Source of the DNA: Deinandra increscens subsp. villosa
Taxonomy: Eukaryota; Streptophyta; Magnoliopsida; Asterales; Asteraceae
Assembly: GCA_039602395.1 (NCBI GenBank)
Contig: JBCNJP010000010.1
Location: 31,599,409-31,663,408 of the forward strand
Direction: 5' to 3'
DNA length: 64,000 bases
Shown here: positions 23,138 through 33,086 of the stretch, piece by piece
Position numbering within the stretch: the first letter of the stretch is position 1
How the letters are laid out: each line of letters begins with the position of its first letter
Program-made: the position numbers and the translations under genes
Notes under the pieces: generated by a model
Database searches by the model: none
The model's input: the letters and a program-made list of their open reading frames with translations, nothing else
What the model was told of the DNA's origin: nothing

Positions 23138-23330
23138 GGCGTACCGCCCACCATCTCTGCATGCAGAGCGGTACGCCCAGGAATGCAAAAGAGTAACCGA
23201 AATATCAGATTACAGCGTACCGCCCAGAAATATATATATCAGCGCGGCACGCCCGAAATTAAAATAAGGAATTCGGATTACATTTTGGCGCGTAATGCCC
23301 AGAAATGTAAATTTCTAGGCGGTACGCCTA
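23138..23330 (+). repeat. GGCGTACCGCC palindrome cluster, second
   Basis: Variants of the same palindrome, on both strands: GGCGTACCGCCC near 23139, GCGGTACGCCC near 23169, GCGTACCGCCC near 23216, a diverged GCGCGGCACGCCC near 23242 and GGCGGTACGCC near 23318. Confidence 0.7.
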
Positions 23331-24390
23331 TGAAGGAAAATGACAGAATGTTTGGTCAATTTTGAGGTGAACCAAAAACTTAGCCGGTTGATCTGGAGAC
23401 TGTAATTCATGGTACTTTGAACCTAAGATGGTTTATGGACATGTTAGCATTGTATATGACTTGTATATACATAATGGTTCCGATAGGTTGCTAAAAACTA
23501 AAGATAGGATATTCTAGTGAATCTTGGATTGCAACCTTTTTAGAACTCTATTTCTGACTTCATTGCTGTGAGTCCTCTGGCTTCCTTTATTAGTTAACTA
23601 TTTGAGATCACATGGTTGCTCTGATGTATCTGTTATATCTGTTATGTTTATCTTGTCGAACACTGTGAGTCAGAATGCCCTGTAAGGGTCATTAGAGACT
23701 TTCTGGTCATTAAGGTTGAGACCACTAGACATATAAGGGATTATAGCGGCCGATATAGTTGAACGATCCATATTCACCCGGATCCTCTAGTATTAATTTA
23801 TTAGGGGGAATATGTACTTATATGTTGAACTTAAAAACTACTCGTAGAGGGCGTACGGCTACGCGCAACGTGCCCGTAGAGTATCTGAGTGTTGACCTTG
23901 GGTGCGGCATGATAAATTCATAATCTGTATGTGTTGAAAACTGTTAATTTGATGATGGTAGTTACGACTCACCAACAACGTATGTTGTTGACTTTGTGTG
24001 ATTGACTTATGTTGCAGGTAAGCAAGTGTAGGTGTGGACCTAATCTGAATTTGGACTTTCTGATGGTTGTTGTCACCATGGATGGGGCTCTGTATAATAA
24101 ACAAATGACGTTTGTTTCTGAAGACCTGTTATGACTATGTTTCCCTTGTAATATTGTATCTCTTATTTGTTCAGTCCTGGGCCATATCCGGTGGCTAACG
24201 ATTCTATCAGGTCGGCTAAGAGGCGCTCTGTGCATCCTCATTTAGAGTCGGTCTAGAGTTTCACTGTGAGGACTGGATGTCCGTTATGTGCGTGTGTTGT
24301 TGTTGTTTAGTTGGTACTTCGGGAACTGATGCGGACAGCCGGTCCCACACCCTCCCCCGCACCTGGCAGGGGGCGGCGGAGGGGTGTGTG

Positions 24391-24393
<3 letters not shown>

Positions 24394-24435
<42 letters not shown>
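24394..24435. repeat. (TA)n tract
   Basis: TA microsatellite between the F LTR and element C3. Confidence 0.9.
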
Positions 24436-24437
<2 letters not shown>

Positions 24438-24615
24438 GGTTAGGTTCAAATGAGAACTTTTTGTTTTGAGAACTTTTAGGAACTAAATCTTAACCATAAA
24501 TTTCAGGGGGGACCACTACAATTCATGGAAGGGGGGATACAAGTAAATAAACTAGTGGCTGAGATTAGTTCTTTTTAGTTTTCAAACCCAATTGGTTCTC
24601 AAATGATCCTCCCCA
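24436..24615 (-). mobile_element. Short TIR element, family C, copy 3
   Basis: About 180 bp, inverted relative to copies 1 and 2. It begins GGGTTAGGTTCAAATGAGAA and ends TTGGTTCTCAAATGATCCTC. The same internal ACTAGTGGCT word appears. Non-coding. Confidence 0.85.
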
Positions 24616-24628
24616 TATATATATATAT
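24616..24628. repeat. (TA)n tract, short
   Basis: A short TA run separating C3 from the left end of E2. Confidence 0.8.
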
Positions 24629-24700
24629 AGGGAAGGGTTCATTGTAGACCCCTTGAAAACCGTAGACCCCGTAGACCCTATTTTTAACTGTCAGATCTTA
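24629..24700 (+). repeat. E2 left terminal inverted repeat
   Basis: TAGGGAAGGGTTCATTGTAG, then GACCCCTTGAAAA, GTAGACCCCGTAGACCC and TTTTTAACTGTCAGATC. Each block pairs with the right end in the same order. Confidence 0.85.
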
Positions 24701-25576
24701 AACACCGATTTTTTACGTGAGGGTATGATCGTCATAAATCCTTTCTTAAATCAAGCTCTTATTTACTTGAAACACCTGTTGGAGATCGATAAAACCCCAA
24801 ATCTATCCATCGGAGAACCGTAGGAAAGCCGACCACACACACCGGAGAAACACCGTCTACACCGGAGAACCACCGTCGAATGGATTCATATCAAGAAGCG
24901 TGTTCAGAAATAAATAAAACTCAGGATTAGATGATAAGAAGAGGTAATCAAACTCTTACTGCAATTTCTTAAACCCTAATTTAAATTCAAGGCTAGAAAT
25001 TGTAGATAAACTCACGAAATCCATAGATTGTATGGTAATTTTAGGAAATCTGATCTCCTTTTCGATCTGTTTGCTAAAATCAGCATATAAGTAGGAACGC
25101 TACTCCATGAATTTTTGTTTACCCTTAAACATAATTTATGTTTTAAATCCATATATTGTATGCTTCTTGATGAATTTAATTATGTTTCTCAAGTAGTCAA
25201 CAGTGAGTTGTTAAACTCATATATTTGATATGGTCAATCTTATTAATGTAATAACTAACGAATTGAAGCAGAGTTATTCAGATAGTGTTTAGTTTTGAAT
25301 TGCAAAACCAAGAAAGAGACCAACCTTTGTAAGCTTATATCCCATGATTTTAAATTCAGTAACAGAGTTATTATCACATTTGATGGTTTAATGACAATTA
25401 AGGAATTACAGAAATCGCCAGTGAAACTTTCCTAAGTTTTTAACTAAATTGGGTATTCCAAATGCTTTCTTAAACTGTTATCATAATACACCTTTCACGG
25501 CTCTTCGATTTAGATTGCAATTAGATATGTTGTTCATAGACTTAGCACCTTTTCACGGCTCTTAACTGCGATTTAT
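24701..25576. other. E2 left interior
   Basis: No gene recognised. It has a GC-richer stretch with repeated ACCGGAGAA at 24830-24870, then A/T-rich DNA. A pair of CTTTTCACGGCTCTT-like words lies near 25500 and 25550. Confidence 0.4.
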
Positions 25577-28200
25577 CTTCTCATGGCCCTTAATAAGTTT
25601 GCAGTGAGTTTTATTTGATTCCCCCTAAAACTCAGTGAGATTTGTTGAATTTGATTGATGGTGAGAAAATTCCTAAATGTGACTTAAAACTCACTGTAAA
25701 CTTAATCACATGATTTCTAGACGAATGATGTCAAACGGGTCAAATAAAGAAAATAGAATAGAGATGGGTCAAATGGTTAATTAGATGTAAATTTGCCCAG
25801 AGTATGTAGTTGTATAATAGTGCATTAGAATCTGAAATGGATTCTCAAAAAAGTATATTTTAAAAAAAAATTTAACTTAGAGTCTAGTGTTGAATCTAAA
25901 TTAACATGTTGATTTATAATCACATCCTGTGTGTTTATGGTATTAGGTGGCACAAAGGTGATTGATGCCCTTTATGGACCAAAAGCTGGAACTAAGAAAA
26001 ATGAAAATCCTGAAATTTTAGAGTGAGTTCAAAAACACATAATAGATACTAAAAACTCACTAATCAATTCTGCAATGAGTTTAAAAACTCACCAATCAAA
26101 TTTGTAGTGAGTTTAAAAACACATAATAGATACTAAAGTTTTGTGTGTTGCTTTTTAAACTCACTAGTGAGTACTTATTAATTTTTAATTTGTATTCATA
26201 TTAAAACTCAACAAATGTATACTTGAGTTTAATAATCAACTAAATTTTATGAACACATGCATACAGACTTTATGTTCACTGTGTTCTGTTATAAAACTCA
26301 TTGTTTTAACTTGAGACCATTGTTGATAAATGAGCTTCTTAATTATCATTTAATTTAGGTGGAATAAAACTTGAATTTTAATTTTATTACTTTAAGATGT
26401 TCTAAATGAGTTTTATAATTCAGTGAGTTTTGAAAAAAAAAAAGTTTTATATATGAAATCACTGATTACGACCTTAAAGCATATCTTGAAAAAAGTCACT
26501 GATTTTGAACTTGATTAAAACTCACTGATCATGACCTTAAAGTATGATATGGAAAAACTCACCGATTATTTACTTGATTAAAACTCACTTAGTTGTAATA
26601 AAACTCACTTTTGAATCTAGATTTTTTTTCTTGTTCATTGCTTAGTAACTGATGTAGAACATTGTGAGTCAACTCATTTCATTAAAAATAGAGTTTTAAG
26701 ACTCGTTAGTGAGTTTTAAAATTTTAAATTTCATTACAAGTTTGAGTTTTAATTTAAAACTCACTACTACTTCTAAAACATTTTGGTGAGTTTTATTCTG
26801 TTGTGAGTTCTAAATTAAAACTCACTACAAGTTTGAGTTAAACTTACTTAAAAGATTAATAAAAAAGATCACTGCTGAGTTATATTTTACATTAACAGGA
26901 TATAATTCAATGAAATTTCAAGACTCGCTGTTTAAATAGAACTCACTGAAATTTAAAACTCACTGTTGAGTTTCTTAACTAAAACTCTCTGTTAAAATTT
27001 AAAACTCACTACAGAAAAAACTTACACATAGTTTTAACTGAAGGTGGAAATTCAGTGAGTTCTATACTATGAGTTTTAAAATTTTGTGAGGTAAATTTAA
27101 AACTCACTATAAAAACAGAAAAAAAAAACTCACTTAAAACTTATAGTGACTTTTAATTAAAACTCACAACATAATAAAACATAAAACTCGTTGATTATCA
27201 TTATCCTCGTTCAGTTAAAACTCAGTGAGTTTTATGACTCTATTGAATTTGTAGTTTTGTAGTGAGTTTTCAAACTCTCTGTGTTTAAAACTCACTTGTT
27301 TGTAATTAAACTCACTTAAAAAGCTCTGTTTTTTTAAACTCTTTTTTTTATTGGTGAGTGTTGTATATGGTATGGTTGTTCGTAATGAGTGAGTTTTAAT
27401 CAAGTTCAAACTTTTTCTATTGAATTTGTAGTGAGTTTTGTATTCGTTTAAAAGTCAATAGAGTTATAAAACTCACTAAATTTTAACCCAGTGATTTTGT
27501 AACTCAGTGAGTTTTATTTATAAGTAACCGAGTTTTAACTCAGTGAGTTTTATTTATAACTCACTGAATTTTAACTCAGTGATTTTGTAACTCACTGAGT
27601 TTTATATATAACTCACTGAATTATAACTGAATAGAACTCACTGAATTTTAACCCAGTGATTTTGTAACTCAGTGAGTTTTATTTATAACTAACTTAGTTT
27701 TATAACTCAATGAAAACTCAGTTAAAACTCACTGAGTTTTATAATCAGTGAGCTTTATACTTAGTGAGTTTTATAATCAATGTTTTTTTAAACTCACTAG
27801 AACTTGATACTTAGTGAGCTCTATTGATTTTGTAACTCAGTGAGTTTTATTTGTAACTAGCTGAGTTTTATAACTCACTGAAAACTCATTTAAAACTCTT
27901 TCTCTTGGGTTTGATTCTGCATGGTATTCTATTGAAAAGAATGATTTGAATTGATCCTGTGGGGGTTAAATTTAGAAATACATGACTCTTTCTTGATGGT
28001 ATATCCTAATAAGGTTATAAAAAAGCTCACCGTTCAGTTTAAAACTTATTTTTTTAAAAAAAAATCGTTGTTGAGTTATAAAACTTACTGATCAGTTTAA
28101 AACTCGCTGTAAATTATACTCTCATTGTTGAGTTTAAAACTCATTTTTTTGTTGTGGTCAGGAGAAGGCTTGCTTGCCAGCTGAAGTGAGTTTTTAACAA
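25577..28200. repeat. E2 array of AAAACTCAC / GTGAGTTTT words
   Basis: The word AAAACTCAC(T) or its complement recurs irregularly, about four times in the 100 bases at 26521-26620, through some 2.6 kb and in both orientations. Facing pairs make perfect hairpins, for example AAAACTCACTGAGTTTT at 27724-27740. There is no fixed period, so it is not a tandem satellite. Overlapping frames such as 27215-27409 are by-products. Confidence 0.85.
25944..26024 (+). other. Possible captured exon, unidentified
   Basis: Inside the array lies a stretch with exon-like composition, preceded by TATGGTATTAG, which resembles a splice acceptor. One frame reads GGTKVIDALYGPKAGTKK and is open for about 27 codons. 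I do not recognise the protein. The contrast with the surrounding AAAACTCAC words is the main reason to list it. Confidence 0.3.
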
Positions 28201-28328
28201 CTAAGTGAGTATGAATTGTTTTTATGTTGTGATCTAGGTATGATTAGTGAGTTACATGACTCTTGGACCAAAGTAGTTGATATCTTAACAAACGGTCAAA
28301 GGGCAACTGACATATGTAGAAAGCAAAC

Positions 28329-28611
28329 AGCGTGGCGTTGCCAGGAAAGACAGCAACACCTGTTTTAGCACTCCCAGCTTCTGATGGGTCCATTCAACCT
28401 GTTAGTGGAGATCCATTTGGTGCCTCGTTAAGGGTGCCTCCACCGGCTTATGTCCAAATGACAGATGTAGAAAGCAAACAACGGTTGCTGGTTCAAAGAA
28501 TAGATGGTTTGGCAACAGTATGCTAAAGATGGAATGCAAGGTCAGGGGAGTTTGGCCAATATCAATGGTGGTGGATATGTTGCTCCAGGACAACCACCCA
28601 TGATGCCATAA
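28329..28611 (+). pseudogene. Captured AP180/ANTH-type clathrin assembly protein fragment
   Basis: The frame from 28332 reads LALPASDGSIQPVSGDPFG and VPPPAYVQMTDVESKQRLLV. After a frameshift and a stop, the next frame reads MVWQQYAKDGMQGQGSLANI and GGYVAPGQPPMMP. This order (Ala/Leu/Pro linker, DPF box, PPAYVQM, helix with KQ..LLVQ, WQQYAKDGMQGQ, Pro/Met tail) is that of the C-terminal tail of plant putative clathrin assembly proteins, which adapt clathrin to membranes and bind AP-2 through DPF motifs. The ANTH domain itself is absent. ATGTAGAAAGCAAAC occurs twice (28314 and 28467), a small duplication. Confidence 0.75.
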
Positions 28612-28880
28612 GGTTGTTACGCTTGTGAACGGATACAGATACTACCATCCTACTTATTGATATATGCTTCATGTATATTTACTCTTTTTATCTTTATCAT
28701 ATATTGCACTATTCAATTAATTCCTGCTGGTTTGCATTTCCACTGTATTGAGCTTTGTTGGCATTTTTGTTGTAATGTTAGAACACATGAATAACTAAAT
28801 ATTTGTAATTATTTGCTATTGAATCCGACTGTTATTTGTTGCTCTTTTTGTCTTTCATCGTGACGCTTGGTAGTAACACT
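28612..28880. other. E2 interior after the clathrin-assembly fragment
   Basis: A/T-rich, possibly the captured 3' untranslated region of the same gene. No other feature seen. Confidence 0.35.
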
Positions 28881-29175
28881 CACTTAAAATTATAAATATT
28901 TGTAATTATAAAACTCACTATTTTTAAAAGTCTATGTTATATAACACTCACTTAAAATTATGAAAACTCACTACAACCTTGCATCTAAATTTGAGTTATA
29001 AAACTCATTGTTGTGTTTAAAACTCACTGTTTTAAAACTCACTATTTTTTAGAACTCACTACAGATTAAAACTCATTATAAATTATAAAACTCACTGTTT
29101 TTAAAACTTACTTTTATAACTCGACGTTTTTTAAAACTCACTATAAACTCATCGTTTTTTATAACTCACAGTTAT
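28881..29175. repeat. E2 second AAAACTCAC array
   Basis: The same word as the large array, about a dozen occurrences in 300 bases, mostly in one orientation (AAAACTCAC). It separates the clathrin-assembly fragment from the RPS29 fragment. Confidence 0.8.
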
Positions 29176-29353
29176 CTTGGATAATTAGGATCACCAATAT
29201 GTTGCATAAAACAAAATTATCAAAGATAATAAAATGGTAAGGCTCTTAAATAAGCAATCCCATGAGGAGGGTATGGGCAGCCTCATGTAAACAAACCTAT
29301 ACCCTTATCAACTCCTCAAAATCCTATCTATTGAACCTAAACTGTTTGCATAC

Positions 29354-29455
29354 CTTAATGAAGCCAATTTTTTTGGCATTGCTATGGAAGCACTGCCTGC
29401 AGCACATAAGACCATATTTCTAGATCAAGCCATGGGAATTCCCACAAACGTGATT
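29354..29455 (-). pseudogene. Captured ribosomal protein uS14 (RPS29) exon fragment
   Basis: The minus-strand frame reads VCGNSHGLI, a stop, then KYGLMCCRQCF and SNAKKIGFIK. This is the C-terminal zinc-binding part of the 40S protein uS14/RPS29, with the Cys pairs of its C2-C2 zinc site visible. It ends in AAG followed by GTATGC, a splice donor, so the capture came from genomic DNA with its intron rather than from a spliced transcript. One stop and a few substitutions show it is dead. Confidence 0.85.
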
Positions 29456-29959
29456 GCCAAAAAAAAAAAGATAAAAGAAAATCAATAATATGTTATTATA
29501 TGACAATAACAAAAATTATTTAAAACAAACTATAAAAAGTTCATGAAAAAACTTGCATAACTAAAGATGATTAAGAAAAAATAATTTCAATTGAAAGCTC
29601 TACTTTAAGAATGATGAGCTTATAAACCATAGATGCATACAGTACTTCGGTTTGACACAGATTGTTATACCCCTTCAGATTTGTGAATTACTTTTGCTAA
29701 AATAAACTTTGCAACTAATAACTTTAATTCAATACAAAGCTTAAACTCTTATAGAATGACAGTTGCCAATTTATTGAAAACATAACATGGCATATAGCTA
29801 ACTGTTATACCCTTTAAAGATCATGAAATCAAAGTATAAATGTTGTAGCTTGAGAAACAGATAACTATGCCAACACAGAAAATGACTGAAATTCTACTTT
29901 GAAAATCTAAACATCACGCATTCAACAAATCAATCCTCGAATACGGTTTCATCTTCTAT
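29456..29959. other. E2 interior, no feature seen
   Basis: A/T-rich, with an 11-A run at about 29459-29469. Words such as TGTTATACCCCTTCAGAT / TGTTATACCCTTTAAAGAT recur near 29665 and 29805, which hints at a local duplication. No coding match. Confidence 0.35.
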
Positions 29960-30545
29960 TTTATAGTCGTGTGATTTGTGACGGTCGAATCAAAAGCTTG
30001 GTCTAGTTTCGACTTTAGATCTTCGGGCTCAGCGATCTGTTAGTTAACCTTTTCTAGTTCTTGTTTCGATTGCTTTAGTTTGCAATTCAAGATTTCTCTA
30101 TCTTGGCCATAGCTACTCTGGTTCTGTGTTCTTCAGCCTCCAAATGAGCAGCATGGGTTGATTCCAACGCTTATTTCGTCCTTATCAGTTTAATTGTCAG
30201 CCTTTCAACGTTCTTCTAAATTTCTTTCGAATTAAGCACAGCTTTGTCGGCATTCTTTATGGCTAAATCTCTTTTAGACAGAAGTAAACCGTAATCTTTT
30301 TGGAGGTTTTCGAGGTCGATCCTTATAGTTTTGAGCTTCGAAACTACGGTTTGATGTCGAGCCTGTGCAACTTTTAATTGTGTCTTGACAGTAATACTAG
30401 AATCATCTGCAAGAAGCCTTTTTGTGTTTCAAGCTCCTTTAACACTTATTGTTTCGATTCTTCTTCAAATTCTGATTTTTTTCTTGATATTGGCATTTGT
30501 TCATGTGCTTTCCTAAGTTCTTGTGCTACATACATGCACCTCTGC
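29960..30545 (-). pseudogene. Captured WEB1-like coiled-coil protein fragment
   Basis: The minus strand, allowing several frameshifts and stops, reads AQELRKAHEQ, then KVAQARHQTVVSKLKTIRID, LENLQKDYGLLLSKRDLAIK and NADKAVLNSKE, then STHAAHLEAEEHR and AMAK, then DLKSKLDQ. This order matches the central coiled coil of WEB1/WEB-family proteins (WEAK CHLOROPLAST MOVEMENT UNDER BLUE LIGHT), which act in light-driven chloroplast positioning. Roughly 170 codons are covered. No start, terminal regions or intact frame remain. Confidence 0.75.
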
Positions 30546-31216
30546 CATTTTCAAACAAGTTGATTAATTTAGAGTAAACAAAAACCATAGAATATCATCA
30601 GATTGTGATTGAAGACACCATCAAATTAACATTGAAGATGGATTCTACTTAGTGAGTTTTAAAAGTTTTCACCATTAGTTCACATAACAATCATATTTTA
30701 AAGAACACATATGTAATAAATTGTTTTTAAAACACAGAATCAAAAATCCTAAAAATCAAGTATCATAAAATCTAAAAGCCGATTGTTCCATTAGAATCAT
30801 CAAAGCAAAAAAACCTAATAATCGAAAAAACTATTGAATACTTACTAGATGATGAGATGAACAATGGATGAAAATCCGTCGAACAGTGGAATCATGCTTG
30901 ATCGATCGAATTTCAGAAGAACCATGGAATCAAGATTGATCAAGCGAATTTCAGAAGATAGAGATCATTGTTTTGGATGCGACGTGATGCTTGATTTAAT
31001 TTCTAAGATTGATGATGAGAAGAACAAATTATATAAAAAATAGAGAATGGAGATGGTCAATTTAGATGCATCTTGATGATGAGAACTCAAATCTAAACGT
31101 TCTGATGACAAAAGAACAGATCTGTTCTTTCTAAATGTAGATGACAAAAGACCATCGTGCCCCTCCGCCTATTTTTTCCTTCTACATTCAGCAATCATCT
31201 TAACCATAAGATTAAA
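30546..31216. other. E2 right interior
   Basis: No gene. Words around CGAATTTCAGAAGA recur at 30907 and 30946 within a roughly 42-base duplication. Otherwise A/T-rich. Confidence 0.4.
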
Positions 31217-31282
31217 ACGATCTAAGGGTTAAAAATGGGGTCTACAGGGTCTACACTTTTTAAGGGGTCTACAATGAACTTT

Positions 31283-31288
<6 letters not shown>
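31217..31288 (-). repeat. E2 right terminal inverted repeat
   Basis: GTTAAAAATGGGGTCTACAG, GGTCTACA, AAGGGGTCTACAATGAAC and TTTTCACTA. This is the complement of the left terminus with scattered mismatches. The extreme end is TAGTGAAAAGTTC, against TAGGGAAGGGTTC on the left. Confidence 0.85.

Positions 31289-31339
<51 letters not shown>
31289..31339. repeat. (TA)n tract
   Basis: TA microsatellite between E2 and the first family F element. Confidence 0.9.
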
Positions 31340-31344
<5 letters not shown>

Positions 31345-31533
31345 GAGGTTCATTGTAGACACATTCGCATGTGAAATAGCTCTTTTTCACATGTGAAAGT
31401 TTCTAATTAATGAGAAAAAAGAAAAAAAGAAAAAAGAAAATTAATCACAACCATTAGATCTAGAGATCTAATGGTGAAAAAGGGTGTCTACCTGTCTACA
31501 CTTATGGGGGTGTCTACAATGAACTTTTCACTA
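31340..31533 (+). mobile_element. Foldback element, family F, copy 1
   Basis: 194 bp. It starts AGGGTGAGGTTCATTGTAG and ends CTACAATGAACTTTTCACTA. It has inner arms AGCTCTTTTTCACATGTGAA and a central palindrome around TTAGATCTAGAGATCTAA. The termini resemble those of E2, so it could be a small relative mobilised by the same enzyme. Confidence 0.8.
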
Positions 31534-31537
31534 TATA

Positions 31538-31725
31538 AGGGTGAGGTTCATTGTAGACACTTTCGCATGTGAAATAGCTCTTTTTCACATGTGAAAGTTT
31601 CTAATTAATGAGAAAAAAGAAAAAAGGAAAAAAGAAAATTAATCACAACCATTAGATCAAGAGATCTAATGGTGAAAAAGGGTGTCTACCTGTCTACACT
31701 TATGGGGGTGTCTACAATGAACTTT

Positions 31726-31731
<6 letters not shown>
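31538..31731 (+). mobile_element. Foldback element, family F, copy 2
   Basis: 194 bp, nearly identical to copy 1, same orientation, separated from it by only TATA. Either two insertions at one TA tract or a tandem duplication. Confidence 0.8.

Positions 31732-31787
<56 letters not shown>
31732..31787. repeat. (TA)n tract
   Basis: TA microsatellite between family F copy 2 and the start of recognisable gypsy G0 sequence. Confidence 0.9.
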
Positions 31788-31789
<2 letters not shown>

Positions 31790-32052
31790 AAACTTTACTT
31801 GGAAACTTTGTCGCAGTATGGTTTCTCATGGACCTATCGACGTATCTTCCGATTCGGAGACAGAGACTTACGTGGATCTGGAGCAGCCGGTGTTGCCAGT
31901 CATGACCATGGCCCCGTCATCTCCCCGCTTGCCTACCGGTGTGTTGGAGGACCCATACACTGCAGACTCAGAGCCTGAGGAAGGCTCTGCACCCGACGAG
32001 GATCCAGAGGAGGATGCGCCATTCACTCTCGACATTGCTGAGGCCGACCCCG

Positions 32053-32060
32053 CTCAGGAC
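32053..32060. repeat. Target site duplication of the hAT element, left
   Basis: CTCAGGAC, repeated exactly at 33087-33094. Confidence 0.95.
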
Positions 32061-33086
32061 TAGGGGTGAGCAAAAATCGGGTAGCCCGCCCAAGACCCGT
32101 AACCCGGCCCGTAAGAACCCAAAACCCGGCCCGTATTACATAGTTTATGTTGGGCTTCGGGCCTTGATTTCAGCCAAAATCGGGCTCGGTCCGGGCCCGG
32201 GCCTAAACCGAGAAAACACCTAAAAAAAACCGGGCCCGATTTAAAAAAAAAAAAAAGAAAACTCAGATTTTGTGTTTTGTTGGTTCAAGAAATTGATTTT
32301 TTATCCTCAAAAGAATACATATCTATTCCAAAAAGGTAATAAAATTAACACTATATCTTTTAACTTTGAGTATGAATCTGATTTTCTAGATATGTGTTCA
32401 TATTTGGTACTCGCCTACTCCCGTATTCATTCTTCGTAGAGTTTAAGACTAGAATGTTGTGTTTAAACAACCGATTTTAATTATTTATAAACAATACACC
32501 ATGTATCATTTACTATATAGATCAATAATATGTGGAATAGAATTGTACTTAACTTCTATTGCAGTGAATCAATGATTATAATAGTTAGAAGTGGTTCCAA
32601 ACAGAGACTGTAATAATTTCATTCATCTATTAGGACAAACTAGTGAGTATTAAACTATTAACAGATTCTATTGATTTTAACAAAACAAAAAAAAAAGCAA
32701 ACAGAATATATATTGGCTTCTCAAACAAAATGCACATATATTATTTCATTGCATATGACAGATTCATGGGTTTTCACATATGCGTACACATTTTTTTTCA
32801 CACAAAATGCATGCATTGACGTATTCAATTAATTTTTAAAAAAGAGCAAATTTTATATCGAACACTCTTAGTTAGTTGAATTGTCATTATTAATATCAAT
32901 ATGATGATTGCTATTTTCGGTCTCGGGCTTTTGCTAGGACCGAATGGACCCGACTGACGAAAAGACCGAAACCGGATATCTACCCTTCGGTCCGGGCTGC
33001 GGTCTTCATATATAATGTATTTCGGGTTTCGGGTCGGGCCGGTCTTAAGCCGGGTCGGGCCGGGCTTTTGCTTTTGCTCACCCCTA
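32061..33086. mobile_element. Non-autonomous hAT-type element (1,026 bp)
   Basis: Perfect 8 bp target duplication CTCAGGAC. Terminal inverted repeats are TAGGGGTGAGCAAAA on the left and its exact complement TTTTGCTCACCCCTA on the right. The subterminal 150 bases at each end are full of CGGGC/GCCCG words, the usual habit of hAT transposase-binding regions, while the middle is A/T-rich. No transposase frame is present. Confidence 0.9.

Larger units (their letters stand above)
16437..24393 (+). mobile_element. Ty3/gypsy element F, 5'-truncated
   Basis: Plus-strand chromovirus-like gypsy element. Present are part of an upstream ORF (16526-16891), gag-protease-RT-RNase H-integrase in three frames (17398-22038), the polypurine tract (22069-22080) and a full 3' LTR (22083-24393). 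The 5' LTR and primer site are missing because gypsy R1 abuts at 16436. It ends directly in a (TA)n tract. Two frameshifts make it unable to encode its own polyprotein. Confidence 0.85.
22083..24393 (+). repeat. F 3' LTR (2,311 bp)
   Basis: It starts TGTAACCCTTGTGCC just after the polypurine tract and ends GGGGTGTGTGACA against a TA tract. No second copy is in the window, so the right end rests on the TG...CA form and the junction. It holds two clusters of a GC-rich palindrome (see next entries). ORFs here lack domains. Confidence 0.75.
24629..31288 (+). mobile_element. Large TIR element E2 (6.66 kb) carrying host gene fragments
   Basis: It is bounded by imperfect terminal inverted repeats of about 70 bp and by (TA)n on both sides. 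No transposase is visible, so it is non-autonomous. The interior has a 2.6 kb and a 0.3 kb array of AAAACTCAC words in both orientations, and degraded pieces of at least three host genes: an AP180-type clathrin assembly protein, RPS29/uS14 and a WEB1-like protein. This is the layout of a gene-capturing (Pack-type) element. The termini match the truncated E1 at 7863 and, less closely, the 194 bp elements at 31340 and 31538. Confidence 0.8.

Noticed and set aside
25577..28200. CRISPR-like array of AAAACTCAC
   Set aside because: No constant-length repeat and spacer, words occur in both orientations, no cas genes, and the context is plant nuclear DNA.
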